NCBI RefSeq assembly: GCF_003725795.1
Contig: NZ_RBEE01000014.1
Coordinates: forward strand, 1-64,000
DNA length: 64,000 nt
Direction: 5' to 3'
Origin: Pedobacter jejuensis
Lineage (GTDB): Bacteria; Bacteroidota; Bacteroidia; Sphingobacteriales; Sphingobacteriaceae
Part shown: positions 18,180-26,852 of the stretch, in pieces
How the letters are laid out: every line of letters starts with the position of its first letter
Position numbering within the stretch: position 1 is the stretch's first letter
Translations under genes and position numbers: made by a program
The notes under the pieces: generated by a model
Databases searched by the model: none
Seen by the model: only the letters and a program-made list of their open reading frames with translations
Told to the model about the DNA's origin: nothing

Positions 18180-21100
18180 TTAGTTAAAATTATAACGAAC
18201 ACCAAACTGCATGTAGTAGGTTGAAGCTATTGTTTGAGAAGTTCCAAAAGTACTTCTAGTTAAATCATTACTTGTCGCACCCATTCTAAATGTTGGTCTG
18301 GTTGTATTGTTAATTGCTGCAACGTTCTGAGGAACTAAAATTGCACTTTGATTAACAAAATTTACATTTCCCCACTTACGGTTTAACAAATTACCTACGT
18401 TAAATATATCAACAGTAAACTGGAAAGAATTTTTAGTTTTACCAAAATCTTTGAAGACTTCCTGGGTTAATCTGAAGTCAAATTGATTCCTCCAAGGAGA
18501 CGTACCTGCATTACGTTCAGCATACTCACCTCTGTGTTTACTTAAATATTTGTCTTGTGATATATAAGCTTCAAATGCATCGCTTTGTTCCTGCGCTGTA
18601 TAAGCTCTTCCGTAACCATTAGTTCCTGCAGGGATCGCAACGAATGTTATTTCAGAAGCATCTCTTGGTATGTAAATTAAGTCATTCCCAGATTGACCAT
18701 CTCTATTAAAGTCAGAACTATAAGTATAAGAGAAACGACCTTGTTGGCTACCTTCATAGAATAAAGAGAATGAAGTAGCTAAATTTCCAAAATATGATTT
18801 TCTGTAAGAAATATTAGCAATGAAACGATCTGGATTTAAGTTACTAGAATAACTTAAAGTCGGCGTATTTGGATTACTCGAAGTTTGAGGAATAGACCAT
18901 AAGTTTAATAATTGGTCACCACCACCATCACCATAGTTACGTTGATCTGATCTGGTGTAAGCTACCATGGCAGAAAGTCCACCTTGAAATTGCTTTGTTA
19001 ATTGAGCAGTAGCTTGCCAATTATAACCACCTTTGGCATTCGTCATTCTAATAACATTGAAGCCAGATGAACTTGTTGCAGCTGCAGTAGTCGCAACTTG
19101 GCCCGCTGCAGTTAAAGAAACATTTTGTCTAGCAAATGCACCTCCTGAAGTTGTCGGAGCTAAACCTGCTGAAGGAAACATTGGTCTTGTATCTCCATAA
19201 CCACTTATCGCTAAGTTAGTTGGATTAACTAAATTAATATTTTGAGCAACTGCAACATTCAAATCTCTTCCATAAATACCTTCTAATGTACCAACTACAC
19301 CCCAAGGTAACTTAATATCAAATGCTAAGCTAGATTTCCAAGTTTGGGGAAATTTAAGATTTGGAGACATTACACTAATGCTACTTGGAATCGACGTTCC
19401 TGCGGCTGGCGCTGCTGAAAGTAAATTGGGTGCAATACTAGGATTAAAAAATGGTGTATTTGCTTGACCAGAATAGGTTTGTGTATATTGAAGTAAGCCT
19501 GCATCACCCGATTGAGAAACAATCCAAACGAATGGAATACGACCTGTAAAAATACCAGTACCACCTCTTACTTGGAAAGAGCGGTCGCCAAATACATTCC
19601 AGTTAAAACCAAAACGTGGAGAATATGATATTCTATTTTCAGGCAATAAACCAGTATCAACTTTTTGACCTGCAAAATTTAAACCAGCTACTAATGGATG
19701 TGTTCTAACTTCAGTAACATCAGGGTAACTTGCTTGCTCAACACGCAAACCAGCAGTTAATTTTAAACGATCTGTAACAGTAAATTCATCTTGTAAATAA
19801 GCAGAGTATTGATTGAACTTAAAGCTTGGATAAGCTTGAGAACCATCAGCTGTCAAAGGATAAGTAACCGCATAATTTGAAGGCTTTGCATTATTTACAA
19901 AATCATTCCATGAGTTAAAAACGTAGTAACCAGTTCCGAAACGTTGAAAGCCATTTTTAGTTGTACTAAATTCTGCTTGTAAACCTAATGTTATATTATG
20001 TTTACCAAGCGCCAAACTTAAATCGTCACTGTATGTATAGCCTTTAACATCTCTTAAATTTCCATAAGTAAATGGCTCATAACCAAATGTTGTAGCAACA
20101 TTCGCTCCATCTAATATATCTACTAAAGGAAAAGGAGAACTATCAGAAGTTCTAGGGTCATTTTGGTGAGAATATGTTGCACGTGCAACATTCGTAACTT
20201 TGCTTCCAAATGATGAAGTTAATTCCGCAACACCTGAATATAAGTTAGCTGCTTGATAATAATTTGAATTAAAGAAAGATAAAGCATTTACCGATCCTCT
20301 GTTATTTGTAGCCCCAAAAGTAACACCTGAACCTGTAGTAGATGTACTTAAAGATGAAGGAGACTGACTTTCTACCTGGTTATAACGAACACTGAAGCGA
20401 TGATTTTTAGAAATGTTCCAATCTAACCTGGCAAACATTTTTTCGTTATCACTAATATTTGAATAGCCCTGATATGGACCTGTTTTATAACCATATTTAG
20501 CATCTAAATATGAAGATACAGTATTTAAAAAGTCTGCAGTTGGTTTTGCTACAAATGATGGAGTACCTGGTGCACCAAATGCTAAGCCAGGTGTAGAAGC
20601 AATTTTCGTTGTTCCTGGAGCTATAGTATGCTTCTTTTCGTAATTTACAAAAAAGAATAATTTATCTTTAATAATTGGACCTCCTAAACTGAAACCATAG
20701 TTTTTCTCATCTAATTTCTGAAGAGTTGGAATTCTATATGATTCACCAATTCTTTTACCTTGTTGGTCATCGCCACGCATTGTGTAAAATGCATTTCCTT
20801 GAAAACTATTTGTACCTGAACGAGTTACTGCAGTAACAGAACCACCTGTAAAACCAGTTTGGCGAACATCGAATGGAGTTACATTAATTGAGATCTGCTC
20901 TAATGCATCTATAGATATTGGAGAACCACCCGCTGGGATATTCTGACCAATACCAAATTGATTGTTAAAGTTAGCTCCATCTACAGTAAAGTTATTCGAA
21001 CGATAATTACCACCTCCAATTGAAGTGCCGTTTGCTTGAGGAGTTAAACGCGTTAAATCATTTACGCTACGAGTAATAGTAGGCAAGCTCTGAATTTGAG

Positions 21101-21536
21101 CTTTACTTATAACAGTTGATGTACCATTTCTGCTAGAATTCAGGATTGTATTGTTACCCTGACCAACAACTTTCACCTCAGATAAAGTTGAACTATTATC
21201 TGATAAAGTTAAATTTAATAAATACGGCTCACCTAATTTTAAGTAAATTTCAGTTTGCTTATCAGCCTTGTAACCTACAAAACTAACTTCAACTGTGTAT
21301 GGTCCGCCAACACGCATACCACCAATTGTAAAACGACCATCGTTATTAGTTGATACCGTATAAACAGTACCTGTGGGCGTGTGCGTAGCTTTAATGCTTG
21401 CGCCAGGCAAAGTGCCTTTGTCATCCTTAATGGTTCCTGTCATAGATGATGTAGTTACCTGTGCATTAACACTAAAGGTAATCGCTACAAAAGCCACAAT
21501 AACAAGCATTAATCTTAAAAGTAAAGATTTCTTCAT
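18180..21536 (-). CDS. TonB-dependent receptor, Oar-like
   Basis: A 1118-residue outer-membrane receptor. The start is set at 21536 because it begins a clean signal peptide (MKKSLLLRLMLVIVAFVA, cleavage after VNAQ) and an upstream in-frame TTG overlaps the promoter box. A carboxypeptidase-regulatory-like beta domain (about 30-115) is followed by a plug with VDGANFNNQFGIGQN and GFTGGSVTAVTRSGTN, and then a long barrel ending in the aromatic YYMQFGVRYNFN. This layout matches the Oar/OmpA-related receptors of Bacteroidota, whose ligand is usually unknown. There is no SusD partner next to it, so a glycan-uptake role is not supported. Confidence 0.92.
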   Translation of the reverse strand: MKKSLLLRLMLVIVAFVAITFSVNAQVTTSSMTGTIKDDKGTLPGASIKATHTPTGTVYTVSTNNDGRFTIGGMRVGGPYTVEVSFVGYKADKQTEIYLKLGEPYLLNLTLSDNSSTLSEVKVVGQGNNTILNSSRNGTSTVISKAQIQSLPTITRSVNDLTRLTPQANGTSIGGGNYRSNNFTVDGANFNNQFGIGQNIPAGGSPISIDALEQISINVTPFDVRQTGFTGGSVTAVTRSGTNSFQGNAFYTMRGDDQQGKRIGESYRIPTLQKLDEKNYGFSLGGPIIKDKLFFFVNYEKKHTIAPGTTKIASTPGLAFGAPGTPSFVAKPTADFLNTVSSYLDAKYGYKTGPYQGYSNISDNEKMFARLDWNISKNHRFSVRYNQVESQSPSSLSTSTTGSGVTFGATNNRGSVNALSFFNSNYYQAANLYSGVAELTSSFGSKVTNVARATYSHQNDPRTSDSSPFPLVDILDGANVATTFGYEPFTYGNLRDVKGYTYSDDLSLALGKHNITLGLQAEFSTTKNGFQRFGTGYYVFNSWNDFVNNAKPSNYAVTYPLTADGSQAYPSFKFNQYSAYLQDEFTVTDRLKLTAGLRVEQASYPDVTEVRTHPLVAGLNFAGQKVDTGLLPENRISYSPRFGFNWNVFGDRSFQVRGGTGIFTGRIPFVWIVSQSGDAGLLQYTQTYSGQANTPFFNPSIAPNLLSAAPAAGTSIPSSISVMSPNLKFPQTWKSSLAFDIKLPWGVVGTLEGIYGRDLNVAVAQNINLVNPTNLAISGYGDTRPMFPSAGLAPTTSGGAFARQNVSLTAAGQVATTAAATSSSGFNVIRMTNAKGGYNWQATAQLTKQFQGGLSAMVAYTRSDQRNYGDGGGDQLLNLWSIPQTSSNPNTPTLSYSSNLNPDRFIANISYRKSYFGNLATSFSLFYEGSQQGRFSYTYSSDFNRDGQSGNDLIYIPRDASEITFVAIPAGTNGYGRAYTAQEQSDAFEAYISQDKYLSKHRGEYAERNAGTSPWRNQFDFRLTQEVFKDFGKTKNSFQFTVDIFNVGNLLNRKWGNVNFVNQSAILVPQNVAAINNTTRPTFRMGATSNDLTRSTFGTSQTIASTYYMQFGVRYNFN

Positions 21537-21593
21537 ACTTTGATTTTTAAATTTGTTTTTTTTGAATAATAAATCGGGGAAGATTTTATGCCG

Positions 21594-21601
21594 CAAATGT
21601 A
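21594..21601 (-). promoter_or_regulatory. -7 box of the TonB-dependent receptor gene
   Basis: TACATTTG on the minus strand matches TAnnTTTG and gives a leader of about 50 bases to the start at 21536. No TTTG at -33. Confidence 0.45.
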
Positions 21602-22124
21602 CTTATTAATTTTTAACACATTTTAACATCCAATGTTAAATAATTATTAATTCTATCAATACTTTTCAACAATTAACATCAATTATTTAGGCGTTCACTA
21701 TGAGCATATTAACAATTAACCTAATCAGTTGTAAATTATTAGCAAACACGCATCTCAAAAACTTATAAATGATATAAATAAATGGTTTACGATAAAATAT
21801 TTAAGCTTTATATGCTTTAATTGTAAATTCTGGATAATTTATTTCTGTATCTAAATAATCACCCAATCAATTAACATTTTTTTTTTAGTTTTGACGATTG
21901 GTGTGCAAGATTAAATCACCAATAACGTAATGCAGATATTTATATAGATGCGGGATTAATTTGCATTCAGCGAAGACCTCTTTAACCAAAGATTACTTGA
22001 AATACAAAACATTTACAATACAAATCTCTTTAGTGTAGAGAAAACCTTCTATAATTAACTACTTAAATTGTTAATAAGTTGCAGAAGTTTATATCTACAA
22101 GTAAAAAATAAACTATAAAAACAG
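21602..22124. other. AT-rich divergent intergenic region
   Basis: About 520 bases separate the divergent receptor gene and lpdA. The sequence is very AT-rich with no gene, no long repeat and no convincing consensus promoter for lpdA. TTAATTTG-like words near 21958 and a purine-rich stretch close to the lpdA start are the only hints. Confidence 0.3.
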
Positions 22125-23513
22125 ATGAATTACGACGTTATTGTTTTAGGCAGCGGCCCAGGTGGTTATGTAGCTGCAATCAGAGCTTCTCAATTAGGAC
22201 TAAAAGTTGCTATTGTTGAGCGTGAATCATTAGGTGGAATTTGTTTAAACTGGGGATGTATCCCAACTAAAGCACTTTTAAAAAGTGCACAGGTTTTTGA
22301 ATATATTAATCACGCTGCTGATTATGGAATTACAACATCTGGTGCCACAGCAGATTTTGCAGCAGTAGTAAAACGAAGCCGCGGTGTAGCCGATGGTATG
22401 AGTAAAGGCGTTCAATTTTTAATGAAAAAAAATAAAATTGACGTAATTATGGGTACTGGTAAGGTTAAGCCAGGAAACAAATTAGAGGTTAATGGTGCTG
22501 ATGGTTCTCAACAAGAATTAACAGCTAAAAATATTATTATAGCAACCGGAGCACGTTCGAGAGAATTGCCAAACCTGAAGCAAGACGGTAAGAAAATTAT
22601 TGGTTATCGCCAGGCAATGGTTTTACCTGAGCAACCTAAAAGCATGGTTGTTGTTGGTTCTGGTGCGATTGGTGTTGAGTTTGCCTATTTTTATGCTACA
22701 ATGGGTACGAAAGTAACTATCGTAGAATTTATGGAAAACATAGTACCTGTTGAAGATGAAGATGTTTCTAAACAATTATTACGTAGCCTTAAAAAAGTTG
22801 GTATCGATGTAATGACTTCTGCTTCTGTTGAAGCTGTTGACACGAGCGGTTCCGGCTGTAAAGTATCGGTAAAAACGGCTTCTGGTATGCAAACTATCGA
22901 AGCGGATATCGTTCTATCTGCAGCTGGTATTGTTGCCAACATCGAAAACATTGGTTTAGAAGAAACTGGTATTAAAACAGAAAAAGGAAAAATTGTTACG
23001 GATGAATTCTATAATACATCGGTAAAAGGTTATTATGCTATTGGTGATGCAGTTGGCGGACAAGCTTTAGCTCACGTTGCATCAGCTGAAGGAATTATTT
23101 GTGTAGAGAAAATTGCTGGTCAGCATGTTGAGCCATTAGATTATAACAATATCCCTGGATGCACGTATTGCACACCAGAAATAGCATCAGTTGGTTATAC
23201 AGAAAAAGCAGCAAAAGCAGCTGGTTACGAGTTGAAAATTGGTAAGTTTCCATTTTCTGCATCGGGTAAAGCAAGTGCTGCAGGCGCAAAAGATGGTTTC
23301 GTAAAACTTATTTTTGATGCTAAATATGGAGAATTATTAGGCGCCCACATGATTGGTACTAATGTTACTGAAATGATTGCCGAAATTGTTGTTGCTCGTA
23401 AATTAGAAACAACAGGTCATGAGATGATAAAATCTGTTCACCCGCACCCAACCATGAGCGAAGCCATTATGGAAGCTGCCGCTGATGCTTACGGAGAAGT
23501 GATACATTTGTAA
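22125..23513 (+). CDS. lpdA: Dihydrolipoyl dehydrogenase
   Basis: A 462-residue flavoprotein that reoxidises dihydrolipoyl groups of 2-oxoacid dehydrogenase complexes and the glycine cleavage system. FAD-binding GSGPGGYVAA is at 9-18, the redox disulfide Cys40/Cys45 is in GGICLNWGCIPTK, an NAD-binding VVGSGAIGVEFAYF lies near 174, and the C-terminal catalytic His/Glu is in SVHPHPTMSEAIMEAA. All key residues are intact. No E1 or E2 genes are adjacent, so it likely serves several complexes. Confidence 0.95.
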   Translation: MNYDVIVLGSGPGGYVAAIRASQLGLKVAIVERESLGGICLNWGCIPTKALLKSAQVFEYINHAADYGITTSGATADFAAVVKRSRGVADGMSKGVQFLMKKNKIDVIMGTGKVKPGNKLEVNGADGSQQELTAKNIIIATGARSRELPNLKQDGKKIIGYRQAMVLPEQPKSMVVVGSGAIGVEFAYFYATMGTKVTIVEFMENIVPVEDEDVSKQLLRSLKKVGIDVMTSASVEAVDTSGSGCKVSVKTASGMQTIEADIVLSAAGIVANIENIGLEETGIKTEKGKIVTDEFYNTSVKGYYAIGDAVGGQALAHVASAEGIICVEKIAGQHVEPLDYNNIPGCTYCTPEIASVGYTEKAAKAAGYELKIGKFPFSASGKASAAGAKDGFVKLIFDAKYGELLGAHMIGTNVTEMIAEIVVARKLETTGHEMIKSVHPHPTMSEAIMEAAADAYGEVIHL

Positions 23514-23634
23514 GGAAGGTTTATGGTTGAAGGCTGAAGGTTTAAGGCTGAAGAATGCAGAAATACTGCAAGTCTATAATTTTAATCAATTTAATCGTTA
23601 AGTTTATTTTCCATAAATAAAATCATAATAAATC

Positions 23635-23670
23635 AAAACCCTTTAGTTTGTTCTAAAGGGTTTTGTATTT
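23635..23670 (+). terminator. Terminator of lpdA
   Basis: Perfect 12-bp stem AAAACCCTTTAG (23635-23646) with 23653-23664, loop TTTGTT, followed by a T-rich tail. Confidence 0.85.
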
Positions 23671-23689
23671 TTATAGGCTATTTTTCTAA

Positions 23690-23720
23690 TAAACCCTAAA
23701 CCCTAAACCCTAAACCCTAA
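23690..23720 (+). repeat. Tandem TAAACCC heptamer repeat before a start codon
   Basis: Four perfect TAAACCC units (23690-23717) plus TAA abut the ATG at 23721 of the metallo-hydrolase gene, occupying the ribosome-binding region. The unit is the same as plant-type telomere DNA by coincidence of sequence. A simple repeat here could vary in copy number and alter spacing of the promoter or translation start. Confidence 0.9.
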
Positions 23721-24560
23721 ATGAAACTCCACACCATTAATACTGGCTTATTTAAACTTGATGGCGGCGCAATGTTTGGCGTTGTGCCAAAAGCAATATG
23801 GCAAAAAACAAACCCCGCTGATGCTAATAACCTTTGTACTTGGGCTATGCGATGCCTTTTAATCGAAGATAGTAATAGCCTTACCTTAATAGATACAGGA
23901 ATTGGAAATAAGCAAGATGAAAAGTTTTTTAGCCACTATTATTTGCATGGCGATGATTCGATTGATAAATCCTTAGCAAATTTAGGTTTTAGTACAGCAG
24001 ATATTACCGATGTATTTCTAACCCATCTGCATTTCGACCATGTTGGCGGCGCAGTAATTCGTGATGGAGAAAAGCTTATTCCAGCATTTAAAAACGCAAC
24101 TTATTGGAGCAATGAAAAACATTGGCAATGGGCTGTTGAACCGAATGCCAGAGAAAAGGCGTCTTTTTTAAAAGAAAACATTTTGCCGATTCAGCAAAGC
24201 GGACAATTAAAATTCATTTCAGAGCAAGAAAATATTGAATGGAGAAAAGGAATTAACATTGGCTTTGCTTATGGACATACCGATGCCATGATGCTTCCTA
24301 AAATAAATTACAAAGGTAAAACCATTGTTTACATGGCTGATTTACTTCCATCGGTTGGTCACCTGCCCCTTCCCTATGTAATGGCTTATGACATGTTTCC
24401 GTTGCAAACACTAACCGAAAAACAAGCTTTTTTGGAAGAAGCAGTAGACCATAATTACATTCTGTATCTGGAGCACGATCCAATTCATGAATGTTGTACC
24501 CTGCAAAGAACTGAGAAAGGAATCCGTGTAGCAGAAACTTTTAATTTAAGCGATATTTAA
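23721..24560 (+). CDS. MBL-fold metallo-hydrolase
   Basis: A 279-residue metallo-beta-lactamase-fold hydrolase with the zinc motif THLHFDHVGG (His102, His104, Asp106, His107) and a later Asp in VYMADLLPS followed by a His-containing LEHDP. Family members hydrolyse lactones, thioesters or phosphoesters; the substrate cannot be read here. The start codon abuts a TAAACCC repeat and the following acetyltransferase begins 2 bases after its stop, so the two form an operon. Confidence 0.82.
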   Translation: MKLHTINTGLFKLDGGAMFGVVPKAIWQKTNPADANNLCTWAMRCLLIEDSNSLTLIDTGIGNKQDEKFFSHYYLHGDDSIDKSLANLGFSTADITDVFLTHLHFDHVGGAVIRDGEKLIPAFKNATYWSNEKHWQWAVEPNAREKASFLKENILPIQQSGQLKFISEQENIEWRKGINIGFAYGHTDAMMLPKINYKGKTIVYMADLLPSVGHLPLPYVMAYDMFPLQTLTEKQAFLEEAVDHNYILYLEHDPIHECCTLQRTEKGIRVAETFNLSDI

Positions 24561-24562
24561 TA

Positions 24563-25129
24563 ATGATTCGCAAAGCAAAAATTAGCGATGCAAAAGCTGT
24601 TGCCCCGCTAATTATTCGGGCAATGGGCGAGCTAGCTTACAAATTCAGCAATACGAATAATCATGGTGCTACAATAAAATTATTTGAACATTTCTTTAAA
24701 GAAGCCAATAACCAGTATAGTTTTGAAAATACATTAGTTTATACTAATGAAAACGATGAAGTACTAGGTTCCATAAACGCTTATAACGGTGCAAAGTTGA
24801 TAGAACTCAGGACTAATTTTTTAACTTACCTTTCCCTTCATTGTGGTTTAGAAAATTTTATTCCAGAACCCGAAACGCAAGCTGGCGAATTTTATCTAGA
24901 CACAATTAGTGTTAACCCAACCTCACAAGGTAAAGGCATCGGCAAACAATTAATTGATGCCGGCATTAATTGGGCAGCAGAATTAGGACATACAAAAGTA
25001 GGTTTACTGGTTGAAACCAATAATGACAAAGCATTGAAGCTTTATCAAAACAAAGGTTTCGAGATTAGTGATGAAAAACAATTTATTGGTGGAAGTTATC
25101 ATCACATGATTTATCATATCGCGGCTTAA
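24563..25129 (+). CDS. GNAT family N-acetyltransferase
   Basis: A 188-residue acetyltransferase. The acetyl-CoA loop is seen in ISVNPTSQGKGIGKQLID (Q-x-x-G-x-G/A type) and the C-terminal YQNKGFEISDEKQFIGGSYHHMIYHI strand pattern fits the fold. The acceptor is unknown. It begins 2 bases after the metallo-hydrolase stop codon, so the pair are likely co-translated. Confidence 0.85.
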   Translation: MIRKAKISDAKAVAPLIIRAMGELAYKFSNTNNHGATIKLFEHFFKEANNQYSFENTLVYTNENDEVLGSINAYNGAKLIELRTNFLTYLSLHCGLENFIPEPETQAGEFYLDTISVNPTSQGKGIGKQLIDAGINWAAELGHTKVGLLVETNNDKALKLYQNKGFEISDEKQFIGGSYHHMIYHIAA

Positions 25130-25207
25130 ATCTTTACGATGTAATATCAAGAATTTATTTCCATTTTTATTTGTATTTAATCTAAATAATAGCAATTTTT
25201 GCATCAG

Positions 25208-25567
25208 ATGGAAAAAGCTTGTATCAATATTAACGAACTGATTAACGTATTCTCAACTAAACAAGGTTCTATTTATCAATCTGATAAGTTAAACTGCTTT
25301 TTTGTTGATTTCGGTGGTAAGTTTGCTCGTTACAATTGTCTATCACTTCGCAAATTAAAAAAAGTAGTTGAAGATATTGATATTGATGCACTTCTATTAA
25401 ATACCCATAAAGCTGATTTTGAACTCGTAACTTTTAATGGCTGCGAACATATTTATTTGTTGAACGCTTGCGAAATTGTTGCCTTAAAGGAATTATTACA
25501 AGGTACTTTTACTATGTTCAAGCTCAATCATTTAATTAGCGATTGCTTACATAGATTGGTTGTTTAG
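25208..25567 (+). CDS. Conserved hypothetical protein (119 residues)
   Basis: I do not recognise a family. The start is put at ATG 25208; the upstream in-frame TTG at 25199 overlaps a TTTTTGC promoter-like box. The product is small, cysteine-containing (about five Cys), without signal peptide or membrane helices, and predicted to be globular. It lies between an acetyltransferase and ferritin on the same strand, but a pyrimidine repeat separates it from ferritin, so it is probably a separate unit. Confidence 0.55.
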   Translation: MEKACININELINVFSTKQGSIYQSDKLNCFFVDFGGKFARYNCLSLRKLKKVVEDIDIDALLLNTHKADFELVTFNGCEHIYLLNACEIVALKELLQGTFTMFKLNHLISDCLHRLVV

Positions 25568-25618
25568 CGATATTGGTTAATGGAATAGGAAAAAATTAGC
25601 AATCAACTGAGTACTTAC

Positions 25619-25690
25619 TTCTTCTATTTTCCATCTACCCTACGCCATCATCCATTTCCCATCATCCATCTTATATCTTACATCTTCTTT
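25619..25690. repeat. CCATC-rich pyrimidine spacer repeat
   Basis: Words such as CCATCATCCA, TTTCCCATC and CATCTTATATC repeat here, like those at 13200-13260 and 16684-16760. It looks like a third copy of a dispersed intergenic element. Confidence 0.4.
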
Positions 25691-25750
25691 ACAACAATTT
25701 AGACTAATTTCATATAGCAAATATTGCACACAATATGCTTATTAAGATGT

Positions 25751-25758
25751 TACATTTG
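25751..25758 (+). promoter_or_regulatory. -7 box of ferritin gene
   Basis: TACATTTG matches TAnnTTTG, 26 bases before the ATG at 25784. An ATTG lies 24 bases upstream, slightly too far for a standard -33. Confidence 0.45.
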
Positions 25759-25783
25759 TACTATTAGTTAAGCAAGTAAAATT

Positions 25784-26311
25784 ATGAAAGACTTAATGCG
25801 TATTAAATGTTTAATATCACAGGATATTGAAACACTTTTAAATCAGCAAATAAAAAAAGAGGCACACTCTTCATCACTATATTTATCAATGTCGTCTTGG
25901 TGCGACCAGAATGGATTTGATTTTTCGGCAGATTACTTCGCAAAACAATCTGAAGAAGAAAGAATGCACCAGTTAAAATTGTTCAAATACGTTTTAGATA
26001 TGGGTGGAAATGCCATCTCACCAGAGGTGAATGGAATTAAAACAGATTTTGCAGGCTTTAGAGAAGTTTTTGAAGATGCCTTGGAAGCTGAAATTGCCAT
26101 TACCCAAAGCTTTAAAAACATTTATGCAAAATGCCAAAACGAACAAGATTTTGTTACGATGGAATTTTTGAACTGGTTCTTGAAAGAACAACGTGAAGAA
26201 GAATATAAAGCTCGCCGTGCTTTAGAGTTATTTGAAGTTATTGGTGAAGAAGGTACAGGAAGATGGGAAATTGACAAACATGTTAATAAAATTACCTATT
26301 CGGAACAATAA
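25784..26311 (+). CDS. ftnA: Bacterial non-haem ferritin
   Basis: A 175-residue four-helix ferritin that oxidises Fe(II) and stores iron in a 24-mer. Ferroxidase ligands are readable in helix A (KKEAHSSSLYLSM), helix B (SEEERMHQLKLFKY) and helix C (EAEIAITQSFKNIY), with the late QREEEYKARRALEL segment matching FtnA. Length is normal for FtnA. It is a single gene with its own promoter box and terminator. Confidence 0.93.
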   Translation: MKDLMRIKCLISQDIETLLNQQIKKEAHSSSLYLSMSSWCDQNGFDFSADYFAKQSEEERMHQLKLFKYVLDMGGNAISPEVNGIKTDFAGFREVFEDALEAEIAITQSFKNIYAKCQNEQDFVTMEFLNWFLKEQREEEYKARRALELFEVIGEEGTGRWEIDKHVNKITYSEQ

Positions 26312-26332
26312 GCAACGAAATAAAAATTTTAG

Positions 26333-26368
26333 AAAAGCTATCTTAATTAAATTTAAGGTAGCTTTTTC
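26333..26368 (+). terminator. Terminator of ferritin gene
   Basis: Stem AAAAGCTATCTTAA (26333-26346) with 26353-26366, with one T-G pair and a TTAAAT loop, ending in a T run 20 bases after the stop codon. Confidence 0.8.
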
Positions 26369-26505
26369 TGTTGCAAAACTATTTTAAGGTGAAATATAAT
26401 CAGGTAGATTATAAATTGGATAAAAAACGTCAGACAAATTATTAAACCTTAAGTTGAATTATTAATCTTTATACCCAATCGTATCTCAAACTTAAAAAAC
26501 AAAAA

Positions 26506-26529
26506 AAGCTTCTTTTTACAAAGAAGCTT
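26506..26529 (-). terminator. Minus-strand terminator
   Basis: Perfect 10-bp stem AAGCTTCTTT (26506-26515) with 26520-26529, loop TTAC; on the minus strand it is followed by seven T, G, then six T. The plus-strand tail is weak. Confidence 0.7.
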
Positions 26530-26590
26530 AATTTAGTTTAGGTTGTTTGGTTTATGTTGATTATGAATATCCTGTTTTGAACGTTTTTAT

Positions 26591-26620
26591 AAAAAAAGCG
26601 CCGTTACCAGCGCTTTTTTT
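26591..26620. terminator. Bidirectional terminator-like hairpin
   Basis: Stem AAAAAAAGCGC (26591-26601) with GCGCTTTTTTT (26610-26620), loop CGTTACCA. T runs exist on both strands. Confidence 0.65.
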
Positions 26621-26654
26621 AAACCAAATATATAATAATAATTAACGAGCATTA

Positions 26655-26684
26655 CAAATATACGAAGATCTCTAACATTTCAAA
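26655..26684 (-). promoter_or_regulatory. Minus-strand consensus promoter
   Basis: Reading the minus strand: TTTG (26684-26681), 18 bases, TATATTTG (26662-26655). This fits the Bacteroidota consensus; a second TATATTTG box is at 26625-26632. No protein gene follows on this strand. Confidence 0.5.
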
Positions 26685-26852
26685 TAATTTTATTCAAATT
26701 TTTAATTTATTTTTTAATTAATATGTAATTACCTATAAATCAGTAAAAATAAATTAAAAAAATAGCCAATTAATTTATTAAAATTAATTTTTTTATAAAA
26801 AACTTGGTAATTATACTTTCAAAATCATACTTTAAGCAAATATTTAAGTTAT

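Larger units (their letters stand above)
26495..26649 (-). ncRNA. Candidate minus-strand small RNA with two hairpins
   Basis: A minus-strand promoter (TTTG at 26681-26684, N18, TATATTTG at 26655-26662) points into a gene-free stretch. The predicted transcript has one hairpin (26591-26620), an unstructured A/C-rich linker of about 60 nt and a second hairpin (26506-26529) with a long T run on this strand. No ORF is present. The first hairpin has T runs on both strands and could also terminate early, giving a 60-nt product. Confidence 0.42.
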
